Source: Opitutaceae bacterium (GTDB lineage: Bacteria > Verrucomicrobiota > Verrucomicrobiia > Opitutales > Opitutaceae). From it: a DNA stretch of 64,000 nt. A program made the position numbers and the translations under genes. The notes under the pieces are model-generated. The model did no database searches, was not told the DNA's origin, and saw nothing but the letters and a program-made list of their open reading frames with translations. Position 1 is the stretch's first letter; the number at the start of each line of letters is the position of its first letter. The stretch spans positions 31,303 through 95,302 of the forward strand of contig JADJZJ010000026.1 in the NCBI GenBank assembly GCA_016715765.1, given 5' to 3'. Below are positions 63,975 through 64,000 of this stretch, in pieces.

Positions 63975-64000
63975 TTTTCCCCGAAACGCATGATGGCGAC

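Overview
The window is GC-rich chromosomal DNA with densely packed genes, short operons and intergenic gaps that are almost all filled with inverted-repeat modules. A long-form IspG, an mreBCD-PBP2 block, an UppS-CdsA-Dxr-RseP-IspG operon beside dnaA, paired PhyH and DegT genes, tandem URO-D-like genes and the repeat landscape suggest a Gram-negative member of Verrucomicrobiota, most likely Opitutaceae. This is my inference from gene content; no 16S gene is present.

Layout. 1-191: start of an NAD-dependent epimerase (cut by the window edge), behind a TetR regulator (399-1037, minus). 1117-12909: a plus-strand accessory metabolic block with two amidohydrolase-fold proteins (one without metal ligands), two DegT/DnrJ aminotransferases (one on the minus strand), a PhyH dioxygenase, a GNAT acetyltransferase, two long paralogous beta-propeller proteins and a membrane fatty-acid desaturase. 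13102-17863: mreB, mreC, mreD and PBP2 (mrdA, with an apparent one-base frameshift). 18161-22808: minus-strand moxR, DUF58, transglutaminase operon. 22919-32255: sugar isomerase-like protein, BNR/sialidase-fold protein, an unknown helical protein, a beta-hydroxyacid dehydrogenase-type oxidoreductase, a secreted phospholipase D-like protein, a purine or methylthioadenosine phosphorylase, a CE7-like acetyl esterase and a small two-gene unit ending in an AlkZ-related protein. 32372-36251: three tandem URO-D superfamily paralogues, then a pterin carbinolamine dehydratase.

36693-43237: an envelope and isoprenoid operon (uppS, cdsA, dxr, rseP, ispG). 43238-43751: an unusually AT-rich gap with DnaA-box-like sites, tandem CCGTCAC repeats and an AT-rich stretch, followed by dnaA (43752-45149), a plausible oriC. 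45317-49286: a conserved hypothetical, a second PhyH protein and a GH38 alpha-mannosidase. 49527-53838 (minus): porin, cupredoxin and hybrid histidine kinase as a tight operon, the kinase carrying an apparent frameshift at a GGCC tract. 54102-61131 (minus): S9 peptidase, a TMTC-like TPR membrane protein, ligA and a VanZ-like protein. 61578-63440: a secreted VWA-like protein. 63898-63974: tRNA-Pro(GGG), with a copy of its 3' end 167 bp upstream.

The most unusual feature of the window is its intergenic DNA. Many families of short palindromes begin with GTAG or GGAG, the tetranucleotides known at the foot of REP elements mobilised by RAYT/Y1 transposases. They are arranged as about 80-bp two-hairpin elements around shared cores, are nested concentrically inside one another, carry a further small module inserted in the arms of several unrelated families, and in at least three genes supply the stop codon. 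No RAYT transposase, CRISPR array, prophage or complete IS was found. Three apparent single-step frameshifts (mrdA, the oxidoreductase N-terminus, the histidine kinase) could be real or could be sequence errors.
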